NCBI GenBank assembly: GCA_963666535.1 | Contig: OY762913.1 | Span: 2,728,001 to 2,792,000 of the forward strand | Origin: G963666535 sp963666535 | GTDB lineage: Bacteria; Bacillota; Clostridia; Oscillospirales; Oscillospiraceae | Reading direction: 5' to 3' | Length of the DNA stretch: 64,000 nucleotides | Part shown: piece after piece, positions 48,846-58,020 of the stretch | Position numbering within the stretch: the first letter of the stretch is position 1 | Layout of the letters: every line of letters begins with the position of its first letter | Program-made: the position numbers and the translations under genes | The notes under the pieces: model-generated | The model's database searches: none | What the model was told of the DNA's origin: nothing | The model's input: only the letters and a program-made list of their open reading frames with translations

Positions 48846-50543
48846 TCACATTTTAATCGGTGCCGATACCCCCAGCAGCCCCAGGCAAGTGGCAATGACC
48901 GAACGCACGGAATCGGCCAGCTTGAGCCGGGCCGCCAGCAGCGCGGGTTCCTCCCCCTTGATATGGCAGGCATTGTAGAACCGGTGGAAATCACCGGCCA
49001 GGGCCGACAAATATCGGTTAATGCGGTTGGGATCATAATCCCGGGCGGACAGCCGAACCTCCTCCGGCAGCCTGGCCATGCTCTTGATGAGCTCCCGCTC
49101 CGTCTCGGTGACCAGCAGGGTGGCATCCACGTGTCCGGCCGTAGGAACCTGTATGCCGTCGGCCGCCAGATTTGCCACCAACGAGCAGATACGGGCGTGG
49201 GCATACTGCACATAGTAGACCGGGTTCTCAGAATCCTGCCGCACGGCCAAATCCATGTCAAAGATCAGATGACTGGTCGGTTTCGCGTTAAAGGAGAACC
49301 GGGCCGCGTCTACCGAAATCTCGTCCAGCAGGTCAGAGAGCGTAATAGCCCTGCCGGAGCGCTTGGAGACCTTAACTTCCTTGCCATCCTGCAAAAGCTG
49401 GACCAGCTGCATGATCAGGAAATCCAGTTTTTTGTCCTGCAGCCCCAGGGCCGGAGCACTCATGGTGGCGGCAAAGCGGAGTGCATGCCCGTGATGATCG
49501 GCACCCCACACATCAATGACCCGGTCAAACCCTCGGGTCAGGAACTTGTTGCGGTGATAAGCGATGTCCACCGCATAATAGGTATAGAAGCCGTTTGCTC
49601 GGCGCAAAACTTCGTCCTTATCAGCGCCGAAATCCGTATTGCGCAGCCACAGAGCCCCGTCCTTTTCATAGGTATAGCCCGCATCCACCAAAAGCTGCAC
49701 CGTCTCGTCCACATCGCCGCTCTCATGCAGGGTGGATTCCAAAAACCACTGGTCGTAGCGAATCCCGTATCGCTCTAAATCGGCTTTCATTTTCCCAATG
49801 TTGTAGTCCAGCCCGAATTTTTTCATGTCCTCCCGGCGCTGGGCGGGTTCCATGTCCAGATACTTGTCCCCAAATTTTTCGTAAAACACCTTGGCCAGTT
49901 CCTTGATGTCGTCGCCGTGGTAGCCATCCTCCGGGAACTCGGCCGCATTCTCCCCCCGCAGCAGCTGAAGATAGCGCACTTCTAAAGACAGGGCGAATTT
50001 TTCCACCTGATTGCCTGCGTCGTTCACATAAAACTCACGCCATACATTGTAGCCGGCCTTTTTCAGGATGGACGCCATCGCGTCACCCAGAATGCCGCCG
50101 CGGGCGTTGCCGATGGTCATGGTTCCGGTTGGGTTTGCGGAGACGAACTCCACCATTACCTTTTCGCCCTTGCCTTCATCAATGCTGCCATAGGCGTCGC
50201 CCTCACCCTCAATGTCGGCGAGTACGTCACCATACCACTTTCCGCCCAGCGCAAAGTTCAGAAAACCGGGACCTGCAATCTCCGCCTTGTCAAAATAGCT
50301 GCCCGTCAGGTCAAGCTGCTCCAACATCGCCTGTGCAATGGCACGAGGGGCCATTTTCATCGGTTTTGCCGCCGACATGGCAAAGGAGGACGCATAGTCA
50401 CCGTTTCTGGTATCCTTCGGGATCTCTACTGTGGCAGCAATCTCCAGACCACCGGGGAGGGTTCCTGCGGCAGCGGCTTTTTCATAGGCGGTGCGGGTCA
50501 GCTCAGAAACCTGTTCTTTCGCCGCCTGTATCATATTAGACAT
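48846..50543 (-). CDS. argS: Arginyl-tRNA synthetase
   Basis: The 565-residue class I synthetase has the HIGH-region motif SANPTGTMTIGNARGG (about residues 125-140), the KMSKS-like KVSKRSGRAI, and a C-terminal DALR anticodon-binding domain (YVQYAHARICSLVANLA onward). It charges tRNA-Arg. The HIGH box reads TIGN, an accepted variant in this branch. The DUF1934 gene upstream (ywiB) is its usual neighbour in Firmicutes. AAGGTGAG precedes the ATG. Confidence 0.96.
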   Translation of the reverse strand: MSNMIQAAKEQVSELTRTAYEKAAAAGTLPGGLEIAATVEIPKDTRNGDYASSFAMSAAKPMKMAPRAIAQAMLEQLDLTGSYFDKAEIAGPGFLNFALGGKWYGDVLADIEGEGDAYGSIDEGKGEKVMVEFVSANPTGTMTIGNARGGILGDAMASILKKAGYNVWREFYVNDAGNQVEKFALSLEVRYLQLLRGENAAEFPEDGYHGDDIKELAKVFYEKFGDKYLDMEPAQRREDMKKFGLDYNIGKMKADLERYGIRYDQWFLESTLHESGDVDETVQLLVDAGYTYEKDGALWLRNTDFGADKDEVLRRANGFYTYYAVDIAYHRNKFLTRGFDRVIDVWGADHHGHALRFAATMSAPALGLQDKKLDFLIMQLVQLLQDGKEVKVSKRSGRAITLSDLLDEISVDAARFSFNAKPTSHLIFDMDLAVRQDSENPVYYVQYAHARICSLVANLAADGIQVPTAGHVDATLLVTETERELIKSMARLPEEVRLSARDYDPNRINRYLSALAGDFHRFYNACHIKGEEPALLAARLKLADSVRSVIATCLGLLGVSAPIKM

Positions 50544-50578
50544 ATCAATCTCACCTTTTCCAATTACGGCACGGTACG

Positions 50579-51016
50579 TTACTGTTCGAGCCCTGTCTTT
50601 TTTACGTTGATTTGAAATAAGTTCTGCCCCGCCAGTGCATGATCAATTTCGATGGCGTAATCAATTTCTATATTGCCGCCTTTTTCGCCAATTTCGCAAA
50701 AAACGCGCTTGGCCGAAACGCCCACTTCCATTGCGCCAAAGGGCGTGTCGTACATGGACAGGTGCTTGCGCCCCTCCTCAAACACCATCTGAGAGTTCAC
50801 CTCGCCCACCCGCAGAAGCGTGATACGCCCTTTCTCAATCTGAAAGGTCGTTTGGGTCCCCTCCATGCCGGTCATTTCGCTCTCTTCATAGGACAGGGTG
50901 TACCCTTCCGTGCCCTGCTCCGTCAGGCGTCCGGCAGTAATCAACTCAATGGCATCTTCTTCAGAATCCACAAAGTGCTGCTGCCCCTTAATCGAAATAA
51001 TAACATTGTTTTCCAT
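50579..51016 (-). CDS. ywiB: DUF1934 beta-barrel protein (YwiB-like)
   Basis: The 145-residue protein fits DUF1934: an N-terminal VIISIKGQQHF strand, LSYEESEMTGMEGTQTTF, and the TPFGAMEVGVSAKRV strand pair, a lipocalin-like barrel. It lies just upstream of argS, as ywiB does in B. subtilis. The function is unknown; the conserved pairing suggests a link to translation or to the expression of argS. Confidence 0.88.
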   Translation of the reverse strand: MENNVIISIKGQQHFVDSEEDAIELITAGRLTEQGTEGYTLSYEESEMTGMEGTQTTFQIEKGRITLLRVGEVNSQMVFEEGRKHLSMYDTPFGAMEVGVSAKRVFCEIGEKGGNIEIDYAIEIDHALAGQNLFQINVKKTGLEQ

Positions 51017-51077
51017 AGGTTACCTCAGTTAATCTAAAATGCATATTATTATACATGATTGTTGGGTATAAGTAAAG

Positions 51078-51893
51078 TCAGTATTTGCTGATGTCCACAT
51101 GGGTAACCTCAGTTCCCACATCATGCCGCAGGAAGATAGAGGCAAGGGCGGAAAACGTGTCCACCTGGTCGCTGACGAAATAACGGCAGGTGCCGGGATG
51201 GCCTGAATGCGTCAGCGCATCGTATTCCCGCAGACGATCAGCCACTGCTCTGGCGCATTCCGCACCGGAATTGATCAGTGCAACATCGGGTCCCATATAG
51301 GCGGCAATGGCCTCCTCCAGCAGCGGATAATGGGTACAGCCCAACACCAGCGTGTCAACCTTCTGCTGTTTGAGTGGCGCAAGATATTCTGCCACCACAG
51401 TATCTATCACGGTATCCCCCACAGCAAACCGCCCGTTTTCCACCAAAGGAACGAACAGCGGACATGCCCGGGCAAACACTTGCGCATCCGGTTTTTGGGT
51501 GGTAATAAACCGCTCATAGGCACCGGTCCGAATGGTTGCCTGCGTTCCGATCAGTCCGATTTTCCCATTTCTGGTGGTGGTTACCGCCGTGTGCGCAGAC
51601 GGTTCCACCACGCCCATAACAGGAATGGAGTTCTCCGTTTTCAGCACATCCAGCGCTGTGGAGCTGACCGTGCCGCAGGCAATCACGATGGCCTTCAGGT
51701 CAAAGGAGCGCAGAAACGCCACATCCTGCCGCGCATATTGGATGATCGTATCCCGGGAGCGGCTGCCGTAGGGCACCCGTCCGGTATCACCGAAATAAAT
51801 AATCTCCTCCTCCGGCAGCAGGCAAGTCAGCTCACGCACCGCAGTGAGCCCGCCCAGGCCGGAATCAAATACGCCGATGGGTCGAAGATCCAT
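51078..51893 (-). CDS. murI: Glutamate racemase
   Basis: The ATG at 51893 gives the family start LRPIGVFDSGLGGLTAV. The 271-residue enzyme keeps both catalytic cysteines, in IVIACGTVSSTALDV (about residue 73) and VLGCTHYPLL (about residue 185). It makes D-glutamate for peptidoglycan. GGGGGGAAT is the upstream purine run. A longer start at 51923 is possible. Confidence 0.96.
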   Translation of the reverse strand: MDLRPIGVFDSGLGGLTAVRELTCLLPEEEIIYFGDTGRVPYGSRSRDTIIQYARQDVAFLRSFDLKAIVIACGTVSSTALDVLKTENSIPVMGVVEPSAHTAVTTTRNGKIGLIGTQATIRTGAYERFITTQKPDAQVFARACPLFVPLVENGRFAVGDTVIDTVVAEYLAPLKQQKVDTLVLGCTHYPLLEEAIAAYMGPDVALINSGAECARAVADRLREYDALTHSGHPGTCRYFVSDQVDTFSALASIFLRHDVGTEVTHVDISKY

Positions 51894-52010
51894 GGCTATT
51901 CCCCCCTTTGGTATATCTTGCAATTGCAGTTTTGTGCAGTATTTTTATTCTATGATAAGATACCGCTAAAAACAAGGGGAAATTTACATGGAAATTTGGT
52001 ATTGTAGCGT

Positions 52011-52040
52011 TTGACAAAGCGGCACAATATAATGTAATAT
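52011..52040 (+). promoter_or_regulatory. Promoter of the gene at 52064
   Basis: TTGACA (52011-52016), 18 bases, TAATAT (52035-52040). A TATAAT inside the spacer is too close to that -35 to use it. Confidence 0.6.
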
Positions 52041-52063
52041 AGGCTCACGAGGGAGGTCATAGT

Positions 52064-52483
52064 ATGAAACTGGAACTGACAACCAAACAATTCAGGAGAC
52101 TGCTGGATCTCTGTTATGTCGGCAATTGGATCCTCAATTCCGCTCGAGGCGAAGATCGTTTTACCGACTATGACGACGTAGAACATCTCCTCTTCGCCAA
52201 GGCGGCCAGTGAGGGAATGGAAACGCTGGCCGAGGTCTACAAGGGAACCATGGTTCCCTCCCGTGCCTACACAGAAGGTGGCATCCATGACGCAATCATG
52301 GAGTATGAAAACACCGTTTTTTTCGACATTCTGGCGGAAGATCTGGCCCGTCGCGATATGAACGATGTGCCCATTGATGACTCTAACCTTGCGGAGCTTA
52401 CCCGCAGGATGGAGGACTATATCGCCGAGTTTGAGATGAACGGCACCGATAACATTCTGGTGGAAAGCGATAATCTTTCTTAA
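52064..52483 (+). CDS. Acidic helical protein of unknown function
   Basis: The 139-residue product is acidic and mostly helical, with LTTKQFRRLLDLCYVGNWIL near the start and EYENTVFFDILAEDLARRD in the middle. It has no signal peptide, membrane segment or motif I can name. GGGAGGT precedes the ATG at 52064. Promoter and perfect terminator show it is transcribed alone. Proteins with this start are seen next to cell-wall or argS genes in related bacteria, but no function can be given. Confidence 0.75.
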   Translation: MKLELTTKQFRRLLDLCYVGNWILNSARGEDRFTDYDDVEHLLFAKAASEGMETLAEVYKGTMVPSRAYTEGGIHDAIMEYENTVFFDILAEDLARRDMNDVPIDDSNLAELTRRMEDYIAEFEMNGTDNILVESDNLS

Positions 52484-52499
52484 ATTTCTCCTCGCATGC

Positions 52500-52536
52500 A
52501 GCCCCCCGCAGAAATCAAATCTGTGGGGGGCTTTTT
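52500..52536 (+). terminator. Intrinsic terminator
   Basis: GCCCCCCGCAGA (52501-52512) pairs with TCTGTGGGGGGC (52520-52531; one mismatch), followed by TTTTT. Confidence 0.93.
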
Positions 52537-52644
52537 CACACAAATCGGCCTTTCTCTCCCTTTTACTCATGTTTTCGCTGGAAAATGCCGATATATTCGA
52601 CAGCAATCTTCTCATTACGTTACAAAAGGAAAGGATGTGTTACA

Positions 52645-53235
52645 ATGACAATTCAATCCATCAACGGCGGTTTTCCCCTTCCCGGCGTTGGCTCAAATCC
52701 CGTAAGCTCCCAAACAAAAGGCCGCCCTTCCCTCCCCCAGGACGAGGTTCGGGACAAGGTGGAGCTTTCCTCCGCTCTGCCCACCCCCGACGCCTCCCCC
52801 TCGTCCGTCAGCTCCGCTCTCACCAGTGCGCAAACGGACCGGGTATCCGATCTGGTGTACAGCCTGTTAGGCAAGCAGACGCAGAGCTTTGGCGCCTCCA
52901 CCGGCAGCTGGAAGTTCACCCTGAGCATCAACGTTACCTTTGACACCTCCGATTTCGGCTCTGACACAGTGGGAAACGGCGATGACTGGGGCGTGGATGC
53001 CGTTGCTACCCGCATCATGGATTTGGCGGTGTCCTTATCCGGTGGGGACGCGAGCAAGCTGGACACCCTTCAAGCCGCCGTTAACAAGGGGTTTGACCAG
53101 GCAGCCAACACCTTAGGCGGCACCCTGCCGGACATCTGCCAGCAAACCCGGCAGGAAATTACAAACCGCTTCGATGATTGGCGGGAAAACGGCTCGCTGG
53201 ACGGCTATGTGATGGCTGACCCGGGCACTGACTGA
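52645..53235 (+). CDS. Unknown protein, no recognised domain
   Basis: The 196-residue product starts at 52645 behind AAAGGAAAGGATG. The first 55 residues are Ser/Pro-rich and look unordered. The rest has SWKFTLSINVTFDTSDF, then VATRIMDLAVSLSGGDASKLD and a helical C-terminus with FDQAANTLGGTLPDICQQT. There is no signal peptide. It resembles flagellar or surface-associated cytoplasmic proteins of Clostridia in its Gly/Ser start, but I cannot name a family. A terminator follows. Confidence 0.7.
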   Translation: MTIQSINGGFPLPGVGSNPVSSQTKGRPSLPQDEVRDKVELSSALPTPDASPSSVSSALTSAQTDRVSDLVYSLLGKQTQSFGASTGSWKFTLSINVTFDTSDFGSDTVGNGDDWGVDAVATRIMDLAVSLSGGDASKLDTLQAAVNKGFDQAANTLGGTLPDICQQTRQEITNRFDDWRENGSLDGYVMADPGTD

Positions 53236-53253
53236 CCCTCTCCCGGCATATAC

Positions 53254-53285
53254 ACACGCCGTCCGCTGTAAGGCGGACGGCGTGT
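53254..53285. terminator. Shared hairpin between converging genes
   Basis: ACACGCCGTCCGC (53254-53266) pairs perfectly with GCGGACGGCGTGT (53273-53285). T content after it is low on both sides, so termination is likely but partial. Confidence 0.7.
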
Positions 53286-53289
53286 TGGG

Positions 53290-53931
53290 TTAAAATTCTT
53301 TTTTCTGGTAGATGCGGCAGGAAATCCAGTAGGAAATCCCCATGCCCACAAAAGCAATGATCAGGACAATCCCGCACAATCCAATCAGCTCGGCAGTGCT
53401 TGGGTCCGGGAGCTGATCCAGATCAATGCTAAAAAACCGGAATCCGAGAAAAACACCAGCTGTTGGCACCCCCAAAACAAGAAAGAGAAACGGCCGCGCC
53501 TTCTCCGGCCCCAGCTTATAATTGATGGGCAGCATCACATCTCCCATCAGCATGGCAGCAGCCAAACACAGCACCAGGGTCATCACATATTCCAGCAATT
53601 CGCCGCCCTGTGTGGAAATCAGAATGGCATCCGCCGCCACAGAAAGCACCAGCGCCGCACCAACAAAAGACAGAAAAAACAGATACCTGGCGCCGACGAT
53701 CTCTTTGCGGCTCACGGGCAGGGCCACCGCGTAACGATCCCACTTTGCCTGCTCATCATAGGAAAAAACCGCAACAGGGATCATGAGCAGGATCACCGCC
53801 ATCATACTGACAAACATACTGCTGGAGAACACCCCCATCAAACTGAGTGCCAAATAAAACCCCAGCAAAATCGCATAGCTTTTGACGCCCTTCTTCATCA
53901 CAAGAAATTCTTTCATCACAAGACCTTTCAT
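53290..53931 (-). CDS. ABC-2 type permease subunit
   Basis: The 213-residue membrane protein has about six hydrophobic segments and the VFSYDEQAKWDRYAVALPVS loop of the ABC2_membrane_5 family. It would form the membrane channel for the ATPase encoded just upstream; their ends overlap by four bases. Such GntR-ATPase-permease operons (YtrA-like) often confer resistance to cell-wall or peptide antibiotics, which is an inference here. Confidence 0.85.
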   Translation of the reverse strand: MKGLVMKEFLVMKKGVKSYAILLGFYLALSLMGVFSSSMFVSMMAVILLMIPVAVFSYDEQAKWDRYAVALPVSRKEIVGARYLFFLSFVGAALVLSVAADAILISTQGGELLEYVMTLVLCLAAAMLMGDVMLPINYKLGPEKARPFLFLVLGVPTAGVFLGFRFFSIDLDQLPDPSTAELIGLCGIVLIIAFVGMGISYWISCRIYQKKEF

Positions 53932-54794
53932 TGCTCGTTCCCCCTTCCGACAAACACCATAATTTCATCCAGCGTCACGTCTTCCACCGCAAGAGACGGA
54001 TGTTGTCTCCGCAGCTGTCTTCGATCCCGCACCAACGCCTCGCTGCCAAACTGGCTGTGCCGGACCCCCACGATGTTTTCACGCGCCACGGCATCCAGCT
54101 GTTCCCGGGTACAAACCAGCCGCCCATATTGCTCCAAAATCGTGTCTTTTTCGCCCGCAAGGGCCACCCTTCCTTTGTGGATGTAAGTGATATAGTCCGC
54201 CACCTTCTCCAGGTCAGAGGTAATGTGGCTGGAAACCAGAATGGAGTGCGCCTCGTCACTGATAAAGGCCAGAAATTCCTCCAGTATCTCGTCACGCACT
54301 ACTGGATCAAGTCCCGAAGTGGCCTCGTCCAGAATCAGCAGCCTCGGCCGATGAGCGAGCGCTGCGGCTAGCGACAGCTTCATTTTCATCCCCCGGGAAT
54401 ATTCCTTAATGATCCGCTTCTCCGGCAGGCTAAATTTGTCCAGATAGTGGACAAAAAGGGCATGATCCCACGTGTTGAATACCGGGCCCAAAATTTGCTC
54501 AACCCCGCCCGCATGCAGCGACTCGTGAAAAAAGCATTCGTCCAGCACCACGCCAATCTCCTGCTTGGCCAGTTTCTCCTGCTTGATATTGTCCATCCCC
54601 ATAAGCGTAATCTCCCCCGCATCTCTGTGGATGAGATTGAGAATGCACTTAATAAGCGTGGTCTTGCCCGCACCATTTTCCCCGATCAGTCCCATAATGG
54701 CACCGCCGGGGAGGGTCAGATCAATCTCTTCCAGCGCGAAGTGATCATACGCCTTGCGCAGCCCCTTTATTTCTATACTGTTTGTCATATTCAT
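53928..54794 (-). CDS. ABC transporter ATPase subunit
   Basis: The 288-residue ATPase has Walker A LIGENGAGKTTLIKC (about residues 34-48), the signature EYSRGMKMKLSLA, and Walker B RLLILDEATSGLD. A C-terminal extension of about 60 residues is typical of drug or bacitracin-type ABC-2 exporters. It pairs with the permease downstream. Its start overlaps the stop of the GntR gene by four bases, so the regulator controls its own transporter. Confidence 0.92.
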   Translation of the reverse strand: MNMTNSIEIKGLRKAYDHFALEEIDLTLPGGAIMGLIGENGAGKTTLIKCILNLIHRDAGEITLMGMDNIKQEKLAKQEIGVVLDECFFHESLHAGGVEQILGPVFNTWDHALFVHYLDKFSLPEKRIIKEYSRGMKMKLSLAAALAHRPRLLILDEATSGLDPVVRDEILEEFLAFISDEAHSILVSSHITSDLEKVADYITYIHKGRVALAGEKDTILEQYGRLVCTREQLDAVARENIVGVRHSQFGSEALVRDRRQLRRQHPSLAVEDVTLDEIMVFVGRGNEQ

Positions 54795-55165
54795 TCGCTC
54801 CTATACAATATGGATAGTGTTTCCTGCAATTCTTCCAGGGTCACACCGCCGCGCATTGCCTCATCCACCGCAGCGGAAAGGTGATCCTCCACCCGCCGCA
54901 GCCGCGTCTCCCGCAGCAGCGCAACATCCTGCGCTTTTACGAAACAGCCCTTGCCGGGCACGGTCTCCAGCAGCCCCTCACGCTCCAATTCCTCATAAGC
55001 CCGCTTGGTGGTGATGACCGAAATGCGCAGCTCCTTGGCCAGCAGACGCATAGAGGGTAGGGCGTCCCCTGCCTGCAGTCCGCCAGAAAGAATCTGATTT
55101 TTAATTTGGTCTGTAATTTGCTCGTATATCGGCTTTCCACCGGAATGACTGAGCATGATATCCAT
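54791..55165 (-). CDS. YtrA-type GntR repressor
   Basis: The 124-residue regulator is the short YtrA type: a winged helix (residues 1-72; ITDQIKNQILSGGLQAGDAL, ELRISVITTKRAYEELEREG) plus a small dimer helix pair. The first residues, LSHSGGKPIYEQI, are typical. It probably represses its own operon by binding the palindrome at 55209-55223, which lies inside the promoter. Such repressors respond to cell-envelope stress in other Firmicutes. Confidence 0.92.
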   Translation of the reverse strand: MDIMLSHSGGKPIYEQITDQIKNQILSGGLQAGDALPSMRLLAKELRISVITTKRAYEELEREGLLETVPGKGCFVKAQDVALLRETRLRRVEDHLSAAVDEAMRGGVTLEELQETLSILYRSE

Positions 55166-55206
55166 GCGATCGCCCTCCGTACATTCTGTATACTTCTTAT
55201 ATGATC

Positions 55207-55235
55207 AATATATACAGTATATACACATTTGTCAA
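55207..55235 (-). promoter_or_regulatory. Promoter and operator of the GntR-ABC operon
   Basis: On the minus strand TTGACA (55230-55235), 17 bases, TATATT (55207-55212). A perfect 7+1+7 palindrome, TATATAC-A-GTATATA (55209-55223), overlaps the -10 and is the likely repressor site. Confidence 0.82.
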
Positions 55236-55245
55236 GGAGTTTCTT

Positions 55246-55275
55246 CTGGACTTACCAATCTTTTTCCGCTACAAT
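55246..55275 (+). promoter_or_regulatory. Candidate promoter of tex
   Basis: CTGGAC (55246-55251), 18 bases, TACAAT (55270-55275), about 29 bases before the tex start codon. Confidence 0.5.
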
Positions 55276-55303
55276 AACTCTAACAAGACCAAAGGAGCAT
55301 GAC

Positions 55304-57463
55304 ATGGACACAATAATTGAACGATTGGCCAAAGAGTTGGGCTGCAGTACGGCCCATGTGCAAAATGTGGTAACCCTCATTGACGAAGGCAACACCATCC
55401 CCTTCATCGCCCGCTATCGGAAAGAGATGCATGGCACCATGGACGATCAGCTGCTGCGGCAGCTTTCCGACCGCTTGACCTACCTACGCAATCTGCAGAC
55501 CCGACGGGATGAAGTAAAGTCTTCGATTGAGGGACAGGGCAAATTGACCGCGGAGCTGTCCGCCGCCATTGATGCGGCAGCCACCCTGGCGGAAGTGGAA
55601 GACCTTTACCGCCCTTATAAACAAAAGCGACGCACCCGCGCCACCATTGCAAAGGAAAAAGGCCTGGAACCGCTGGCGGACCTGCTGTTTGCGCAGGCTT
55701 CCGGCTGTCCTGACCCGATGACCGAGGCCCAGCGCTATCTCAACCCGGAGCTGGGCGTGGAAACGGCGGAGGATGCCCTTGCCGGGGCTTCCGACATTGT
55801 GGCCGAGCGCATTTCCGACGATGCCGACATCCGCAAGGCCCTGCGGGAGCTGTTTTGGAAAAAAGGTGTGCTCACCTCTATGGCCGCCGCCAAGGAGCCG
55901 GAGGATTCGGTGTATCGACTCTATTACGAGTTCAAAACGCCGGTTGCCAGAGCGCAGGGTCACCAAATTTTAGCCATCAACCGGGGGGAACGGGAAGGCC
56001 TGCTCAAGGTCTCGGTCACGGTTGACCGCGACCTTGCCCTCCCCCTGATCTGCCGCCGCGTGATCGTGCCGGGCACCGCGGCCATGGGGTTTGTCCGCGC
56101 CGCCGCCGAGGACAGCTACGACCGGCTGATCGAGCCCTCTGTTCAGCGCGAACTGCGAAATCAGCTCACCGAAAACGCCAGCGAGGGCGCCATCAAAATG
56201 TTCGGGCTGAATCTCAAACCGCTGCTGATGCAGCCCCCCGTTAAAGGCAAGGTAACCATGGGTCTGGATCCCGGTTACCGAACCGGCTGCAAAGTGGCTG
56301 TGGTGGATGGCACCGGCAAGGTACTGGATACCGGCGTCATCTATCCCACCCACGGGGACAAGGGTAAACGGGAAGCGATGGAAACGCTGACCCGTCTGAT
56401 CAAGAAGCACCGGATTGAGCATATTTCCATCGGAAACGGCACCGCCTCCAAGGAAACCGAAATGATGACCTCTGAGCTCATCCACGAGCTGGGCGGCGGC
56501 GTATCCTACATGGTCGTCAGCGAGGCAGGGGCTTCGGTATACTCCGCGTCCAAACTGGCAGCCGAGGAGTTTCCCCAGTTCGACGTTTCCCTCCGCTCTG
56601 CGGTTTCCATCGCAAGAAGGCTGCAGGACCCGTTGGCAGAGCTGGTAAAAATTGATCCCCAAGCCATCGGCGTAGGGCAATATCAGCACGACATGCCAAC
56701 CGCAAGTCTGGACGAGACTCTGATCGGGGTGGTAGAGGACTGCGTCAACGCCGTGGGCGTTGATTTGAACACCGCCTCCCCCTCCCTGCTGACGCGGGTT
56801 TCAGGCCTGACCGCCACCACAGCAAAAAACATTGTGAAATACCGGGAGGAAAACGGAGTCTTCACCAGCCGCAGGCAACTGCTGAAGGTGGCAAAGCTTG
56901 GCCCCAAGGCTTACGAACAATGCGCCGGCTTCCTGCGCGTGGCGGAGAGCAAGTCCATTTTGGACAACACCGCCGTCCACCCGGAAAGCTATGCCGCAGC
57001 TGAAAAGCTGCTGGAGCTGACCGGCTTTACCCTAAAGGATGTAGCCGCGGGAAATCTGGGTGAGTTGAGGTCCCGCTTGACTGAGTTCGGCGAAGCTAAG
57101 GCCGCTGAATTTTGCGGTGTGGGCATCCCGACACTGCGGGACGTGGCGGCAGAATTGATGAAGCCCGGGCGTGATCCCCGGGATGAGTTACCCAAACCCC
57201 TGCTGCGTACCGACGTCATGGATATGAAAGACCTGAAGCCCGGCATGGAGCTTGTGGGCACTGTGCGCAACGTGATTGATTTTGGGGTGTTTGTGGACAT
57301 TGGGGTGCATCAGGACGGGCTGGTGCATATCAGCCAGGTGTGCGACCGGTTCATCAAGCATCCCTCCGAAGTGGTCTCGGTGGGCGATGTGGTCACGGTC
57401 TGGGTTCTGGAAGCCGACGAGAAGAAAAAGCGCATTTCCCTGACCATGAAGAAGCCCGGATAA
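55304..57463 (+). CDS. tex: Tex-family RNA-binding transcription accessory protein
   Basis: The 719-residue protein starts at 55304 after AAAGGAGCATG. It shows the Tex order: N-terminal helical region with GNTIPFIARYRKEMHG, a YqgF/RuvC-like domain (GLDPGYRTGCKVAVVDG, about residues 325-345), helix-hairpin-helix parts (TASPSLLTRVSGLTATTAKN) and a C-terminal S1 domain (DFGVFVDIGVHQDGLVHIS). Tex acts in RNA metabolism and is broadly conserved. The length is normal for the family. Confidence 0.95.
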   Translation: MDTIIERLAKELGCSTAHVQNVVTLIDEGNTIPFIARYRKEMHGTMDDQLLRQLSDRLTYLRNLQTRRDEVKSSIEGQGKLTAELSAAIDAAATLAEVEDLYRPYKQKRRTRATIAKEKGLEPLADLLFAQASGCPDPMTEAQRYLNPELGVETAEDALAGASDIVAERISDDADIRKALRELFWKKGVLTSMAAAKEPEDSVYRLYYEFKTPVARAQGHQILAINRGEREGLLKVSVTVDRDLALPLICRRVIVPGTAAMGFVRAAAEDSYDRLIEPSVQRELRNQLTENASEGAIKMFGLNLKPLLMQPPVKGKVTMGLDPGYRTGCKVAVVDGTGKVLDTGVIYPTHGDKGKREAMETLTRLIKKHRIEHISIGNGTASKETEMMTSELIHELGGGVSYMVVSEAGASVYSASKLAAEEFPQFDVSLRSAVSIARRLQDPLAELVKIDPQAIGVGQYQHDMPTASLDETLIGVVEDCVNAVGVDLNTASPSLLTRVSGLTATTAKNIVKYREENGVFTSRRQLLKVAKLGPKAYEQCAGFLRVAESKSILDNTAVHPESYAAAEKLLELTGFTLKDVAAGNLGELRSRLTEFGEAKAAEFCGVGIPTLRDVAAELMKPGRDPRDELPKPLLRTDVMDMKDLKPGMELVGTVRNVIDFGVFVDIGVHQDGLVHISQVCDRFIKHPSEVVSVGDVVTVWVLEADEKKKRISLTMKKPG

Positions 57464-57536
57464 GGGCCTATCATAATGGTTCCTTCCTCGTCTCCAGGGC
57501 GTATGTTATCCTGATTTTAAAATGGAGGTGTGAACC

Positions 57537-57914
57537 ATGATTCTCTCTTTTGACGAAGTGGGCCATCTGCTGGACGAGATGGCCGAGGAGTTCCCCAAGG
57601 AATTCTTCGCGGAGCTAAACGGCGGCATCCTCCTCCAACCGGAAGCGAAATATGACCCGGACAACGGCGACGACATGTATATTCTGGGCGAATACTGCAT
57701 CGACGCACTGGGCCGATACATCGTGCTTTACTACGGTTCCTTTGCGGCGCTGTTCGAGGAAGAGGATGCCGAGGTTTGGGAGGATGAGCTGTACACCACC
57801 CTGGCGCATGAATTTACCCATCATATCGAATCTTTGGCGGGAGAACATGGGCTGGATGATAAGGACGCCGCCTATCTGCAGGAATGCCGGGAAGAACACA
57901 GCCGCGGTGATTGA
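57537..57914 (+). CDS. Small zincin-like metallopeptidase
   Basis: The 125-residue protein carries the HExxH zinc motif in LAHEFTHHIESLAG (about residues 89-102) and matches the small metallopeptidase family that often has a similar acidic N-terminus. Here it starts ILSFDEVGHLLDEMAEEFP. No signal peptide is visible, so it acts in the cytoplasm. Substrates are unknown. GGAGGTG precedes the ATG. It is followed by the glycine riboswitch. Confidence 0.85.
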   Translation: MILSFDEVGHLLDEMAEEFPKEFFAELNGGILLQPEAKYDPDNGDDMYILGEYCIDALGRYIVLYYGSFAALFEEEDAEVWEDELYTTLAHEFTHHIESLAGEHGLDDKDAAYLQECREEHSRGD

Positions 57915-57964
57915 TCGTCCCAAGTGCGGTTCCATCTGGCAATATGCAAACGTGCAATTTTTAC

Positions 57965-57993
57965 TTGCATTTTACCACTCTCCGGGTTATACT
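57965..57993 (+). promoter_or_regulatory. Promoter of the glycine riboswitch transcript
   Basis: TTGCAT (57965-57970), 17 bases, TATACT (57988-57993), placing the RNA start near 58000. Confidence 0.82.
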
Positions 57994-58020
57994 AAAAAAA
58001 ATTAAATATGTGCCAAATGA

